Source: Methylophilaceae bacterium (GTDB lineage: Bacteria > Pseudomonadota > Gammaproteobacteria > Burkholderiales > Methylophilaceae). From it: 10,713 nucleotides of DNA. The DNA lies in NCBI GenBank assembly GCA_006844635.1, contig SPJO01000172.1, positions 1 to 10,713 of the forward strand, written 5' to 3'. Shown here piece after piece: positions 1 to 7,439 of this stretch. Position numbers and translations under genes: made by a program. Under the pieces are notes generated by a model, which searched no databases, was not told the origin of the DNA, and was given only the letters and a program-made list of their open reading frames with translations. How positions within the stretch are numbered: position 1 is the first letter of the stretch; each line of letters begins with the position of its first letter.

Positions 1-2034
1 GAGCCTCGGCTCTTCAGCTTTAATAACCCGATGGGCGCATGCCCCACCTGCGATGGCTTGGGCAATGTTACCTTTTTCGATCCTAAACGGGTGGTGGCTT
101 TCCCAACCTTATCTCTGGCCAGTGGCGCGATTAAAGGGTGGGACAAGCGTAATCAGTTTTACTTCCAAATGCTGACGGGCTTAGCCGAGCATTATGGCTT
201 TGATCTAGAAACAGCCTTTGAAGATTTACCCGTTGAAGCGAGAGATGTGTTGCTTAACGGCTCAGGCAAAGAGCAAATCACATTCAAATACATTAATGAA
301 CGTGGTGGCTTTTTCACTAAGACACATACCTTTGAAGGTATCTTAAACAACTTGCAACGTCGTTACCGTGAAAGCGACTCTTCAGCGGTCCGTGAAGAAC
401 TTTCTAAATACATCAATAGTGCTAGCTGCCCAGATTGCGGTGGCACACGTTTACGCCGAGAAGCGAGACATGTCAAAGTTGGTGATAAAAACATCCACCA
501 AATCTGCGAGATGCCATTAAAAAAAGCTTACGCATTTTTTGACACCATAGCCTTACAAGGCGCGAAATTAGCCATTGCCGATAAGATTGTTAAAGAAATC
601 AGTAATCGCCTTAAATTTCTGACTAATGTCGGTTTGGAATATTTATCGCTATCGCGTTCAGCAGAAACGCTCTCTGGCGGTGAAGCGCAACGTATCCGTT
701 TAGCGAGTCAGATTGGCAGCGGCCTGACAGGTGTCATGTATGTCTTAGACGAGCCTTCCATTGGTTTACATCAACGCGACAATGACCGTCTATTAGAAAC
801 ACTAAGACGCTTGCGTGATATCGGCAATACAGTGATTGTAGTTGAGCATGACCAAGATGCTATTTTGACTGCGGACTATGTGATTGATATAGGCCCTGGC
901 GCTGGTGAGCACGGTGGTCAAATTGTTGCCGAAGGTTCTCCTAAAGAAGTATTAGCCAATAAAGAGTCTTTAACCGGTCAATATTTAAGCGGCAAAAAAC
1001 AAATTCAGTATAAAAAAGCGCGCACCAAACCTGATGCAAGTCGCGTTATTAAACTACTTGATGCCACAGGCAATAATTTACAAACGGTTTCTGTTGATAT
1101 CCCTGTCGGTTTGTTGACTTGCGTAACAGGTGTTTCGGGTAGTGGTAAGTCTACTCTTATCAACGACACACTCTATCGTGCTGCTGCACAACATATCTAC
1201 CGCAGCAATGCCGAGCCTGCTCCGCACCATGATATTGAGGGGCTAACGCATTTTGATAAAGTAGTCGATGTCGACCAAAGTCCGATTGGCCGCACACCAC
1301 GATCCAACCCTGCTACTTATACAGGCTTATTCACACCGATTCGTGATTTATTCGCTGCCGTGCCTGAAAGCAGGGCACGTGGCTATGGCCCTGGCCGCTA
1401 CTCATTCAACGTTAAAGGTGGTCGCTGCGAAGCCTGCCAGGGTGATGGCGTCACACGCGTTGAAATGCACTTTTTACCAGATGTCTACGTCCCATGTGAT
1501 GTCTGCAAAGGACAGCGCTACAATCGCGAAACTTTGGAGATTCATTTCAAAGGTAAAAATATCCGAGAAATTTTAGACCTAACGGTTGAACAAGCACATG
1601 AGTTCTTTAGCGCTCAACCCACCATCGCCAGGAAACTAAAAACCTTGCTCGATGTTGGCTTAGGTTATATTACCTTAGGCCAGAGTGCGACAACCTTATC
1701 TGGTGGTGAAGCCCAACGTGTAAAACTCGCTTTAGAGCTCAGCAAACGGGATACAGGACGTACCTTGTATATCTTAGATGAACCCACCACTGGTTTACAT
1801 TTTGCTGATATACAACTATTGCTAGATGTGATTCACCGTTTACGCGATGCGGGCAATACCATTGTTATTATCGAACACAATTTAGACGTGATTAAAACAG
1901 CGGATTGGATTATTGATATGGGCCCAGAAGGCGGTGATGGTGGCGGTACCGTCATTGCGGAAGGTACGCCAGAGCAAGTGGCGAAAAATAAAAACAGCTA
2001 CACAGGGAAATACCTGAAAGAAATGCTGAAATAG
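1..2034 (+). CDS. uvrA: UvrA, excinuclease ABC subunit A (5' end cut off by window)
   Basis: UvrA is the damage-recognition ATPase of nucleotide excision repair. It dimerises, loads UvrB onto lesions and acts on DNA in the cytoplasm. The reading frame is open from base 1, and 677 codons are visible against about 940 in E. coli UvrA. The window therefore begins inside the first zinc module, between its two CxxC pairs. Visible in order (window residue numbers): CPTC at about 14-17; [12 protein letters not shown]; first ABC signature [12 protein letters not shown] at about 224, then Walker [14 protein letters not shown] and VVEHDQD; second Walker [10 protein letters not shown] at about 378; [19 protein letters not shown]-terminal zinc finger CEAC...CDVC at about 476-502; second signature [12 protein letters not shown] at about 566; Walker [28 protein letters not shown]. 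The C-terminus is intact and followed at once by a terminator. ATG at 31 is internal and not the start. Identification is essentially certain. Confidence 0.98.
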   Translation, partial: EPRLFSFNNPMGACPTCDGLGNVTFFDPKRVVAFPTLSLASGAIKGWDKRNQFYFQMLTGLAEHYGFDLETAFEDLPVEARDVLLNGSGKEQITFKYINERGGFFTKTHTFEGILNNLQRRYRESDSSAVREELSKYINSASCPDCGGTRLRREARHVKVGDKNIHQICEMPLKKAYAFFDTIALQGAKLAIADKIVKEISNRLKFLTNVGLEYLSLSRSAETLSGGEAQRIRLASQIGSGLTGVMYVLDEPSIGLHQRDNDRLLETLRRLRDIGNTVIVVEHDQDAILTADYVIDIGPGAGEHGGQIVAEGSPKEVLANKESLTGQYLSGKKQIQYKKARTKPDASRVIKLLDATGNNLQTVSVDIPVGLLTCVTGVSGSGKSTLINDTLYRAAAQHIYRSNAEPAPHHDIEGLTHFDKVVDVDQSPIGRTPRSNPATYTGLFTPIRDLFAAVPESRARGYGPGRYSFNVKGGRCEACQGDGVTRVEMHFLPDVYVPCDVCKGQRYNRETLEIHFKGKNIREILDLTVEQAHEFFSAQPTIARKLKTLLDVGLGYITLGQSATTLSGGEAQRVKLALELSKRDTGRTLYILDEPTTGLHFADIQLLLDVIHRLRDAGNTIVIIEHNLDVIKTADWIIDMGPEGGDGGGTVIAEGTPEQVAKNKNSYTGKYLKEMLK

Positions 2035-2070
2035 AAAACAGGCCATACGCTCTGAGTATGGCCTGTTTTT
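2035..2070. terminator. Bidirectional intrinsic terminator between uvrA and the HDOD gene
   Basis: A perfect 14-bp inverted repeat (AAAACAGGCCATAC / GTATGGCCTGTTTT) with a 7-nt loop starts one base after the uvrA stop codon and runs into five T residues. The A-run on the left arm gives a T-run on the other strand, so it can also stop transcription of the convergent HDOD gene, whose stop codon lies 11 nt away. Confidence 0.92.
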
Positions 2071-2080
2071 ATACGATTAT

Positions 2081-2908
2081 TTAAAGATAGCTTTTTGCTT
2101 CAGCAACATAAGCACGATAGTCCTCTATCCGCTCTGAAAATGCAGACACGTCAAACGGAAATGTTGCTGCGACCTCCTCATTCAAAGTTTCCGCAATAGC
2201 GTCTGCTTCTTTGCCTGCTTCCAAGTCAAAAGCTGTATGTGCCGCTGCATAAACAACAGGTGCTAATACACAGGCACCGTCATTAAATGGGTCCGTGTAA
2301 TAACGAATGACGCGTGAAATCTCTTCAGGAAAGTTCCACTTCTTGGCAAGCTTCTCACCAATTTGGTTATGATTCAAACCTAAAATCGCATGCTCGACAT
2401 TGTGACGTTCTAGGACACTTTTCCCTTGGCATGACGCTTCAATTTCTTCGCCTGCTTTTGGGAACACTATATGGATAGGTAACTGACCGACGGTATGCAT
2501 TAAACCAGCGATATAAGCAGTGTCTGCATCTAACCCTTGTTCTTTAGCTAACTCTCTAGCCACACTTGCAGTAATCAAACTATGTTGCCAAAAACGCTTC
2601 AAATCAAGCCCAGGTACGCTGGTGAAAGCCGAAGTTACTCCCGAAGCAACAACAAGTGTTTTTAACTTCGCCAACCCAATCAATGCAATAGCATCTTCAA
2701 TGGTGCTCACTTCTCGGCTGCAGCCAAAGTAAGCAGAGTTAGACATACGCAACACTCTTGCAGAAAGAACTTGGTCATGATTAATTTTATCTGACAGTTC
2801 TTTTACATCGACGTCATCTGAGTTTAATAGCTGCGTAACCTCTTGCACCACTTTAGGCAACATCGGCATTGTGTGGAGTTGTTCAAAGAAATTATCTATA
2901 ACGTTCAT
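2081..2908 (-). CDS. HDOD-domain protein with a degenerate HD motif
   Basis: HDOD proteins are non-enzymatic relatives of HD hydrolases, usually linked to signalling, motility or stress responses. The exact role of this one is unknown. The 275-residue protein shows the family pattern: an N-terminal MPxLPKVVQEV segment, a helical region with VLRMSNSAYFG and IGLAKLKTLVV, then FWQHSLITA and GLMHTVGQLPI. The HD dyad of active phosphohydrolases is replaced by H-T in HTVG, so catalysis is not expected. There is no GYP motif and no GGDEF or EAL domain. A GTG-ATG-ATG run starts at 2914, but the GTG lies inside the GAGGTG ribosome binding site (2912-2917). The ATG at 2908 is 3 nt beyond that site, or 5 nt from GAGG, and is the likeliest start. 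It lies about 120 nt downstream of the DUF456 gene, so it may belong to that operon or have its own promoter. It converges with uvrA. Confidence 0.9.
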   Translation of the reverse strand: MNVIDNFFEQLHTMPMLPKVVQEVTQLLNSDDVDVKELSDKINHDQVLSARVLRMSNSAYFGCSREVSTIEDAIALIGLAKLKTLVVASGVTSAFTSVPGLDLKRFWQHSLITASVARELAKEQGLDADTAYIAGLMHTVGQLPIHIVFPKAGEEIEASCQGKSVLERHNVEHAILGLNHNQIGEKLAKKWNFPEEISRVIRYYTDPFNDGACVLAPVVYAAAHTAFDLEAGKEADAIAETLNEEVAATFPFDVSAFSERIEDYRAYVAEAKSYL

Positions 2909-3029
2909 CATCACCTCAACAAGTATCCAAAAGAATACAAACAGTCTACGCGGCGTGACTACATTTCAATGTGTTAAATAGATAGGGAAATCTTAAGCTT
3001 CTTTATTAATTAGGCACGCTAGCAACACG

Positions 3030-3506
3030 CTAATAGTAATAAGCATAGGCAAAAATACATAATGAGATGATGGCGATGACCAGCTTTGTTACCAAAGCGA
3101 GCACAAAACCAAGACCCGCTGCGAGTCCTACACGGGTGGCATCCCCAGAGTTGCGTCGAGAGATAAACTCCCCCACGGCTGCGCCGATGATTGGACCAAC
3201 GATTAAACCAACTACGCCTCCTAAAATACCCAATAGTGCACCGATTAATGTGCCGATGAGCGCCAGCTTGCTCGCCTTTGCTTTTTTCGCGGTGAAGTAA
3301 GAAGCAAAGAAATCAATCGCCCAAGCCATTAATGCAAATATCCCGATAACCACCATGGTCGTTTCACTTACCAATGCAAAACCATCAATCCAAGCAGCTA
3401 ACAAAAGGCCAGCAAATATAAAAACAATGCCCGGCAAAATCGGTAAGAACAACCCGACAAACCCAATCAAAACGAGCAACACCGCTACAATCCAATACCA
3501 ATCCAT
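3030..3506 (-). CDS. DUF456 family small membrane protein
   Basis: A 158-residue, very hydrophobic inner-membrane protein of the DUF456 family, whose function is not established. The N-terminus has the family's first membrane segment with the pattern IGFVGLFLPILPG, then a second helix ending in AAWIDGF. A polar stretch FTAKKAKASK is followed by a glycine-rich membrane region with GTLIGALLGILGG and GPIIGAAVGEF (repeated GxxxG-like spacing), a short basic loop SRRNSGDATR and a final membrane helix. A clear AAGGAG (3512-3517) lies 5 nt before the ATG. It starts 28 nt after the mtgA stop with no terminator between, so it is probably the last gene of the rhodanese-aroE-mtgA transcript. The linkage to mtgA hints at an envelope role, but this is inference only. 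Confidence 0.88.
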   Translation of the reverse strand: MDWYWIVAVLLVLIGFVGLFLPILPGIVFIFAGLLLAAWIDGFALVSETTMVVIGIFALMAWAIDFFASYFTAKKAKASKLALIGTLIGALLGILGGVVGLIVGPIIGAAVGEFISRRNSGDATRVGLAAGLGFVLALVTKLVIAIISLCIFAYAYYY

Positions 3507-3534
3507 CTTTACTCCTTCATCCTTTTATCGCCTA

Positions 3535-4272
3535 CTATGGCGCTTTCACTAATCGTAGTCTCGCTCTAATCGTTGCCGTGCGTTTATTCAAGTAACGCGT
3601 GTTTCTGTGCTTGTCATAAAACCGCGGGTTAGGCACCATCACCGCCAACTTAGCCGCTTGAGTGGTCGACAGACTATGTACACTTTTATTGTAATAATGT
3701 CTTGCGGCGGCTTCAGCACCAAAGACGCCATTTCCCCATTCAATCACATTCAAATAAATCTCATAAATACGACGCTTACTCAGCATGTTTTCCAACATCA
3801 ATGTGATAACCACCTCCTCTAGCTTTCTGAAAATAGTACGATCACTCGACAAGAACAAATTTTTAGCTAACTGTTGAGAGATTGTAGAACCGCCAGCAAC
3901 AAATTTTCCTTTTTTTAGATTCTTCTCTATTGCGAGTTGAATGCCCTCCCAATCAAACCCTTGATGCTGTAAGAATTTAGCATCCTCACTAGCAATCACG
4001 GCACGCTTCAAATTGTTGGATATTTTGGCATATGGTACCCATCGGTGCTTTAACGTTGCTTCTGGGTTTTCAGCTTGCATCACCGCTAAACGCGCATCCA
4101 TAAAAGCGGTAGAGCTTGGGTTGAATTTTATCCACCAAGCAACATGCAAAAACAACCAAAGGCAATATAACAAGCCCCATAACAACAACAGCACAAGCGC
4201 ACGATTAACATACCCACCAAACTTAAGCGGCTTGGCTCTTGGTTTATTATTAAATAACCACCGTAGAATCAA
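3535..4272 (-). CDS. mtgA: Monofunctional biosynthetic peptidoglycan glycosyltransferase (TTG start)
   Basis: MtgA polymerises lipid II into glycan strands at the periplasmic face of the inner membrane (GT51 family, no transpeptidase domain). The 245 residues match the usual length (E. coli 242). A basic N-terminus is followed by one membrane helix (about 24-47). The GT51 motifs are all present: SEDAKFLQHQGFD with catalytic Glu96; GGSTISQQLAKN at 127-138; FRKLEE at 148-153; SKRRIYEIYLNVIEWG at 165-180 with the second conserved Glu171; then GVFGAEAAARHYY. The only usable start is TTG at 4272-4270: the codon just upstream in frame is TAA, which is the aroE stop, and no ATG occurs before residue 58, after the membrane helix. 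A modest TGAGAG (4281-4286) lies 8 nt upstream. The zero-base junction with aroE implies translational coupling. Confidence 0.95.
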   Translation of the reverse strand: MILRWLFNNKPRAKPLKFGGYVNRALVLLLLWGLLYCLWLFLHVAWWIKFNPSSTAFMDARLAVMQAENPEATLKHRWVPYAKISNNLKRAVIASEDAKFLQHQGFDWEGIQLAIEKNLKKGKFVAGGSTISQQLAKNLFLSSDRTIFRKLEEVVITLMLENMLSKRRIYEIYLNVIEWGNGVFGAEAAARHYYNKSVHSLSTTQAAKLAVMVPNPRFYDKHRNTRYLNKRTATIRARLRLVKAP

Positions 4273-5088
4273 TTATGAAACTCTCATTTTATCAATCACT
4301 GCTTTAGCCTCTGGTCGGACACCGCGCCATAAAAGAAACGCTTCTGCTGCTTGCTCGACCAGCATACCCAGTCCATCTGCGACTTGCGCGCCATTGGCTT
4401 TGGCTTGAGCCATAAATGGTGTCTCTTGCCCGTACATCATGTCATAGGCCAAGCAACTATCTGCAAACACCAAATCAGAAATCGGCAAACTAGCCTTATT
4501 TAAACTCGCAGAAGTGGCATTGATGATCACATCAAATGCATTGTTTAACTGATCAAATGTTTCTGCCGCCAAATCGACTGATGGGTATTGTGCTTTGACT
4601 TTTTCCACCATGGCAACCGCTTTTTCAACGCTGCGATTAGCGACCGTTAATACTGCTGGGTTTTTATCGAGCACTGGATGCAATACACCTTGTGCAGCGC
4701 CACCTGCACCCAATAACAAAACGCGTTTGCCTTGCAATGATATCGCTAAGTTCTCTTCAATGTCCCGCACCATGCCTAATCCATCGGTATTATGTCCACT
4801 GATACTGGATTGCTTAAACATCAAGGTATTCACGGCACCTGCATGTTGTGCGAGTACGTTCAACTCTGTCGCCATCTCATAAGCATCAAACTTAAACGGC
4901 ACGGTCACATTAACCCCTTGATAGCCATCCGCAATCAACTGTTTAACCGTATCAGCAAAGCCACCCAACGGTGCTTGAATCGCTTCATACGTCATCTCTT
5001 GATTGGTTTGCTTAGCAAACGCTGCATGAATAGCTGGTGATTTGCTGTGGGCTATCGGGTTACCGATAACAGCATATTTATCTGTCAT
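4273..5088 (-). CDS. aroE: Shikimate 5-dehydrogenase
   Basis: AroE reduces 3-dehydroshikimate to shikimate with NADPH, a step in chorismate and aromatic amino acid synthesis in the cytoplasm. The 271-residue length is typical. Visible motifs: AVIGNPIAHSKSPAIH (shikimate-binding Ser15/Ser17); NVTVPFK with catalytic Lys66; GAVNT; GHNTDG with catalytic Asp102; the NADP-binding glycine loop LLGAGGAAQG at 125-134; NRSVEK at 151-156, the NADP phosphate-recognising turn that marks AroE rather than an NAD-preferring YdiB-like enzyme; DMMYG; and GLGMLVEQAAEAFLLWRG near the C-terminus. AGGA (5094-5097) is 5 nt before the ATG. It begins 25 nt after the rhodanese gene and its TAA directly abuts the mtgA start codon, placing it in the middle of a compact operon. 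Confidence 0.97.
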   Translation of the reverse strand: MTDKYAVIGNPIAHSKSPAIHAAFAKQTNQEMTYEAIQAPLGGFADTVKQLIADGYQGVNVTVPFKFDAYEMATELNVLAQHAGAVNTLMFKQSSISGHNTDGLGMVRDIEENLAISLQGKRVLLLGAGGAAQGVLHPVLDKNPAVLTVANRSVEKAVAMVEKVKAQYPSVDLAAETFDQLNNAFDVIINATSASLNKASLPISDLVFADSCLAYDMMYGQETPFMAQAKANGAQVADGLGMLVEQAAEAFLLWRGVRPEAKAVIDKMRVS

Positions 5089-5113
5089 GCTAGTCCTAAC
5101 TCAATACACTTTC

Positions 5114-5563
5114 TTAATGATGCCAAGGTAAGCCGGCATGGCGCCAACCATTGATAAGCGTACGTTGTTTTTCTGCATTGGGCTCGCCTTCAAAACCCTC
5201 AAGCATATTATAGGCTTCAGCAAAACCCAACTGCTTTGCCACAGAAGCAGCATTGTGTGAACGGCCACCTGTGCGGCACATAAAGATGACAACAGCACCT
5301 TTTGCCACACCAGCTTCAAGCTGCTTCGGAAAATCTTCGTTAGCCACCATCCCAGGATAAAATGCCCACTCGATATTCGTGGCATTGGGAACACGACCGA
5401 CTAATGCTAATTCAGCACTCGTCCGCACATCAATCAACACAGCCTGTGGCACATTTTTTAATACATCATAAGCTTCAAATGGTGTGAGTGCCCCGGCATA
5501 AGGCAAACTCTTTTCTTCTGCTCTTTTTTGTGCTCTTTTTAAGAGCTCTTTAACGTCTTCCAT
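5114..5563 (-). CDS. Rhodanese-like single-domain protein
   Basis: A 149-residue cytoplasmic protein with one rhodanese domain. Such proteins carry sulfur as a cysteine persulfide; the physiological donor and acceptor here are unknown. A charged N-terminal helix (1-20) precedes the domain. LTPFEAYDVL and AVLIDVRTSAEL (DVR at 45-47) are the usual first-half motifs, and the active-site loop is CRTGGRS with catalytic Cys96. The tail has NMLEGFEG and ends GWRHAGLPWHH, a pattern common in proteobacterial stand-alone rhodaneses. A strong AGGAGG (5569-5574) lies 5 nt before the ATG. It is the first gene of the minus-strand operon leading to aroE and mtgA, and is divergent from glnA. I give no symbol because the family is broad. 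Confidence 0.93.
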   Translation of the reverse strand: MEDVKELLKRAQKRAEEKSLPYAGALTPFEAYDVLKNVPQAVLIDVRTSAELALVGRVPNATNIEWAFYPGMVANEDFPKQLEAGVAKGAVVIFMCRTGGRSHNAASVAKQLGFAEAYNMLEGFEGEPNAEKQRTLINGWRHAGLPWHH

Positions 5564-5620
5564 GATTCCCTCCTAAATTTTTAATATGCAATATCAAACA
5601 ACACATTTCAAACTACCGCC

Positions 5621-5648
5621 AGTATAGCGTCATTTTTCTCATCAAAAA
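5621..5648 (-). promoter_or_regulatory. Candidate sigma70 promoter for the rhodanese-aroE-mtgA operon
   Basis: On the minus strand, a -10-like TATACT (5621-5626, five of six consensus bases) lies 16 nt from a weak -35-like TTTTTG (5643-5648). The predicted start would leave a leader of about 50 nt ending in the strong AGGAGG of the rhodanese gene. The -35 match is poor, so the call rests mainly on the -10 and position. Confidence 0.45.
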
Positions 5649-5663
5649 CACAATCACCATAAA

Positions 5664-5678
5664 GCACTAATATAGTGC
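5664..5678. promoter_or_regulatory. NtrC binding site 1 upstream of glnA
   Basis: GCACTAATATAGTGC is a perfect inverted repeat of the NtrC type (GCAC-N7-GTGC, as in the enterobacterial glnA enhancer). Its centre is about 124 bp upstream of the start predicted from the sigma54 element. It pairs with the second site 30 bp away, about three helical turns, as expected for cooperative binding on one DNA face. Confidence 0.82.
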
Positions 5679-5693
5679 GTATTTCAAGCGATA

Positions 5694-5708
5694 GCACACA
5701 ATTGGTGC
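5694..5708. promoter_or_regulatory. NtrC binding site 2 upstream of glnA
   Basis: GCACACAATTGGTGC has the same GCAC-N7-GTGC architecture as site 1 and closely resembles the strong enterobacterial glnA site. Its centre is about 94 bp upstream of the predicted sigma54 start. A further right-hand half site (TTGTGCA, 5724-5730) lies about two turns downstream and could be a weak third site, but its left half is missing. Confidence 0.82.
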
Positions 5709-5768
5709 GCATGGTGTTTTTTATTGTGCATTCGCCCGCATCATTCACCATTTTAGGGCTTTCTCTCA

Positions 5769-5784
5769 TGGCATAATTCCTGCT
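5769..5784 (+). promoter_or_regulatory. Sigma54 (-24/-12) promoter of glnA
   Basis: TGGCATAATTCCTGCT has the invariant GG and GC separated by exactly 10 nt, as sigma54 polymerase requires. It departs from the TGGCAC-N5-TTGC consensus at one base of the -24 block and one of the -12 block. The predicted start is near 5795, giving a leader of about 74 nt. With the two NtrC sites 60-110 bp upstream this is a canonical nitrogen-regulated glnA promoter. Confidence 0.85.
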
Positions 5785-5801
5785 ACTATCTACCGTTGTA
5801 T

Positions 5802-5834
5802 TATTTAGTAGCTAAAACAATAACTATTTAGTAG
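5802..5834 (+). repeat. Direct repeat of TATTTAGTAG in the glnA leader
   Basis: TATTTAGTAG occurs at 5802-5811 and again at 5825-5834, 23 bp apart. The first copy is also part of a small palindrome TTTAG-TAG-CTAAA (5804-5816). Its TAGTAGC (5806-5812) is the inverse of GCTACTA at 5782-5788, which overlaps the -12 element. Both copies lie between the predicted sigma54 start and the glnA ribosome binding site. The function is unknown. Confidence 0.7.
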
Positions 5835-5868
5835 ACCTTTTCAATTCACTCAATATTAGGAGATTGTA

Positions 5869-7278
5869 ATGTCAGTAGCAAACGTTATGAAACTGATTAA
5901 AGAAAACGACATTAAATTTGTCGATTTCCGCTTTACAGACACACGTGGTAAAGAACAGCACACAAGTGTGCCTGTGTCAGCATTTGACGAATCAAAATTT
6001 ACAGAAGGCCACGCATTTGATGGTTCTTCAATCGCTGGTTGGAAAGGTATTCAAGCATCTGATATGCAATTAATGCCAGATGCTTCAACGGCAAATATCG
6101 ACCCATTCATGGACGAGCCAACACTTATTTTGACGTGTGATGTGGTTGATCCTACAGATGGTAAAGGCTATGACCGCGACCCTCGCTCTATCGCTCACCG
6201 TGCAGAAGCATATTTAAAATCAACTGGCCTAGGTGATACAGCTTACTTCGGTCCTGAGCCAGAATTCTTCTTATTTGACAACGTTCAATGGGACGTTGGC
6301 ATGGGTGGAAACTTTGTTAAGATCAACTCAGAAGAGGCTGCTTGGCAGTCTGGCGATGAGTTTGAAGGCGGTAACATCGGCCATCGTCCAAAAGTAAAAG
6401 GCGGCTACTTCCCAGTACCTCCAACTGATTCGCTACATGATGTTCGTTCAGCGATTTGCATGACACTAGAGTCTATGGGCGTGCCTGTAGAAGTACATCA
6501 CCACGAAGTGGGTACTGCAGGTCAATGTGAAATCGGTACTAAATTTGCAAGCTTGGTACAACGTGCTGACTGGACGCAAATCCTAAAATATGCGGTGTTA
6601 AATACATCACATGCTTATGGTAAAACAGCGACATTTATGCCTAAACCAGTCTTTAACGACAATGGTTCTGGTATGCATGTTCATCAATCTGTTTGGAAAG
6701 ATGGTAAAAACTTATTCGCAGGTGACGGCTATGCTGGCTTAAGCGAATTCGCATTATTCTACATTGGCGGCATCATCAAACATGCTAAAGCATTGAATGC
6801 AATTACCAACCCAAGTACAAACTCTTACAAGCGTTTAGTACCAGGTTTTGAAGCGCCAGTGAAATTAGCTTACTCGGCTAAAAACCGCTCTGCTTCTATC
6901 CGCGTACCATTCGTACATGGTGATAAAGCACGTCGTATTGAGGCACGCTTCCCTGATCCAACAGCTAACCCATACTTAGCATTCTCAGCATTGCTCATGG
7001 CTGGCTTAGATGGTGTTCAAAACAAGATTCACCCTGGTGATCCAGCAACTAAAGACTTGTATGACCTTCCACCAGAAGAAGATGCAAAAATCCCAACAGT
7101 GGCCGCTTCATTAGAAGAGGCATTAGAAGCATTAGATAAAGATCGTGCTTTCTTAACTGCTGGCGGTGTATTCTCTGATGACTGGGTTGATTCATACATC
7201 GACTTCAAAATGGAAGACGTGACACGCATCCGCATGACACCACATCCTGCTGAGTTCGATATGTACTACAGTTGCTAA
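5869..7278 (+). CDS. glnA: Glutamine synthetase type I
   Basis: GlnA condenses glutamate and ammonium with ATP to give glutamine, the main ammonium assimilation step, as a cytoplasmic dodecamer. The 469-residue length is that of the GSI-beta subgroup. Motifs in order: N-terminal beta-grasp domain with [15 protein letters not shown] and [19 protein letters not shown] (metal-binding Glu); [25 protein letters not shown] (ATP/glutamate site); [36 protein letters not shown]; and [10 protein letters not shown]. The last contains Tyr398, equivalent to the tyrosine adenylylated by GlnE, so post-translational control by adenylylation is expected. AGGAG (5858-5862) is 6 nt before the ATG. Transcription is probably driven by the NtrC/sigma54 promoter upstream and ends at the hairpin at 7300-7326. 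Confidence 0.99.
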   Translation: MSVANVMKLIKENDIKFVDFRFTDTRGKEQHTSVPVSAFDESKFTEGHAFDGSSIAGWKGIQASDMQLMPDASTANIDPFMDEPTLILTCDVVDPTDGKGYDRDPRSIAHRAEAYLKSTGLGDTAYFGPEPEFFLFDNVQWDVGMGGNFVKINSEEAAWQSGDEFEGGNIGHRPKVKGGYFPVPPTDSLHDVRSAICMTLESMGVPVEVHHHEVGTAGQCEIGTKFASLVQRADWTQILKYAVLNTSHAYGKTATFMPKPVFNDNGSGMHVHQSVWKDGKNLFAGDGYAGLSEFALFYIGGIIKHAKALNAITNPSTNSYKRLVPGFEAPVKLAYSAKNRSASIRVPFVHGDKARRIEARFPDPTANPYLAFSALLMAGLDGVQNKIHPGDPATKDLYDLPPEEDAKIPTVAASLEEALEALDKDRAFLTAGGVFSDDWVDSYIDFKMEDVTRIRMTPHPAEFDMYYSC

Positions 7279-7299
7279 GGCATTATTAGCAAAACAGTC

Positions 7300-7326
7300 A
7301 AAAGGGCAGCTTCGCTGCCCTTTTTT
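7300..7326 (+). terminator. Intrinsic terminator of glnA
   Basis: The GC-rich arm AAAAGGGCAGC (7300-7310) pairs perfectly with GCTGCCCTTTT (7314-7324) around a TTC loop and runs into six T residues. It lies 22 nt after the glnA stop. It should largely separate glnA from the DUF4124-ntrB-ntrC genes, although read-through cannot be excluded. Confidence 0.93.
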
Positions 7327-7404
7327 AGTATCTACTCTAGTTGCATAAATAACAGTTAGACGGAACTTTTCATGGCATCGTCAACCAAATGATAAGGCAC
7401 TTCG

Positions 7405-7433
7405 TTGCTAACACTAACAATCTCATCTAAACT
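7405..7433 (+). promoter_or_regulatory. Candidate sigma70 promoter at the DUF4124 start codon
   Basis: TTGCTA (7405-7410) and TAAACT (7428-7433) each match four of six consensus bases and are 17 nt apart. The predicted start falls on or next to the A of the ATG at 7440. No Shine-Dalgarno sequence precedes that ATG, which fits a leaderless or near-leaderless transcript. The evidence is suggestive only. Confidence 0.4.
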
Positions 7434-7439
7434 ATTGGT

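Noticed and set aside
1268..1576. 102-codon open frame inside uvrA, same strand
   Set aside because: It is an out-of-frame shadow of a highly conserved part of uvrA and resembles no protein I know.
3013..3033. Direct repeat CACGCTA-GCAA-CACGCTA at the DUF456 3' end as a regulatory site or hairpin
   Set aside because: It is a 7-bp direct, not inverted, repeat at a gene end, with no following T-run. It is not a terminator and is short enough to be chance.
5101..5394. 97-codon minus-strand frame overlapping the rhodanese gene
   Set aside because: It is a shadow frame of the rhodanese domain. The CRTGGRS motif and the strong ribosome binding site belong to the other frame.
5740..5757. Possible IHF site between the NtrC sites and the glnA promoter
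   Set aside because: ATCATTCACCATTTTA has only part of the WATCAR-N4-TTR pattern. IHF is not essential for known NtrC-activated glnA promoters.
5772..5777. CATAAT as a sigma70 -10 for glnA
   Set aside because: It overlaps the -24 block, but no reasonable -35 hexamer lies 16-18 nt upstream, so the match looks incidental.
7396..7409. Sigma54-like GGCACTTCGTTGCT upstream of the DUF4124 gene
   Set aside because: GG and GC are only 9 nt apart instead of the required 10, and the base before GG is A rather than T. A one-base spacing change normally abolishes sigma54 recognition.
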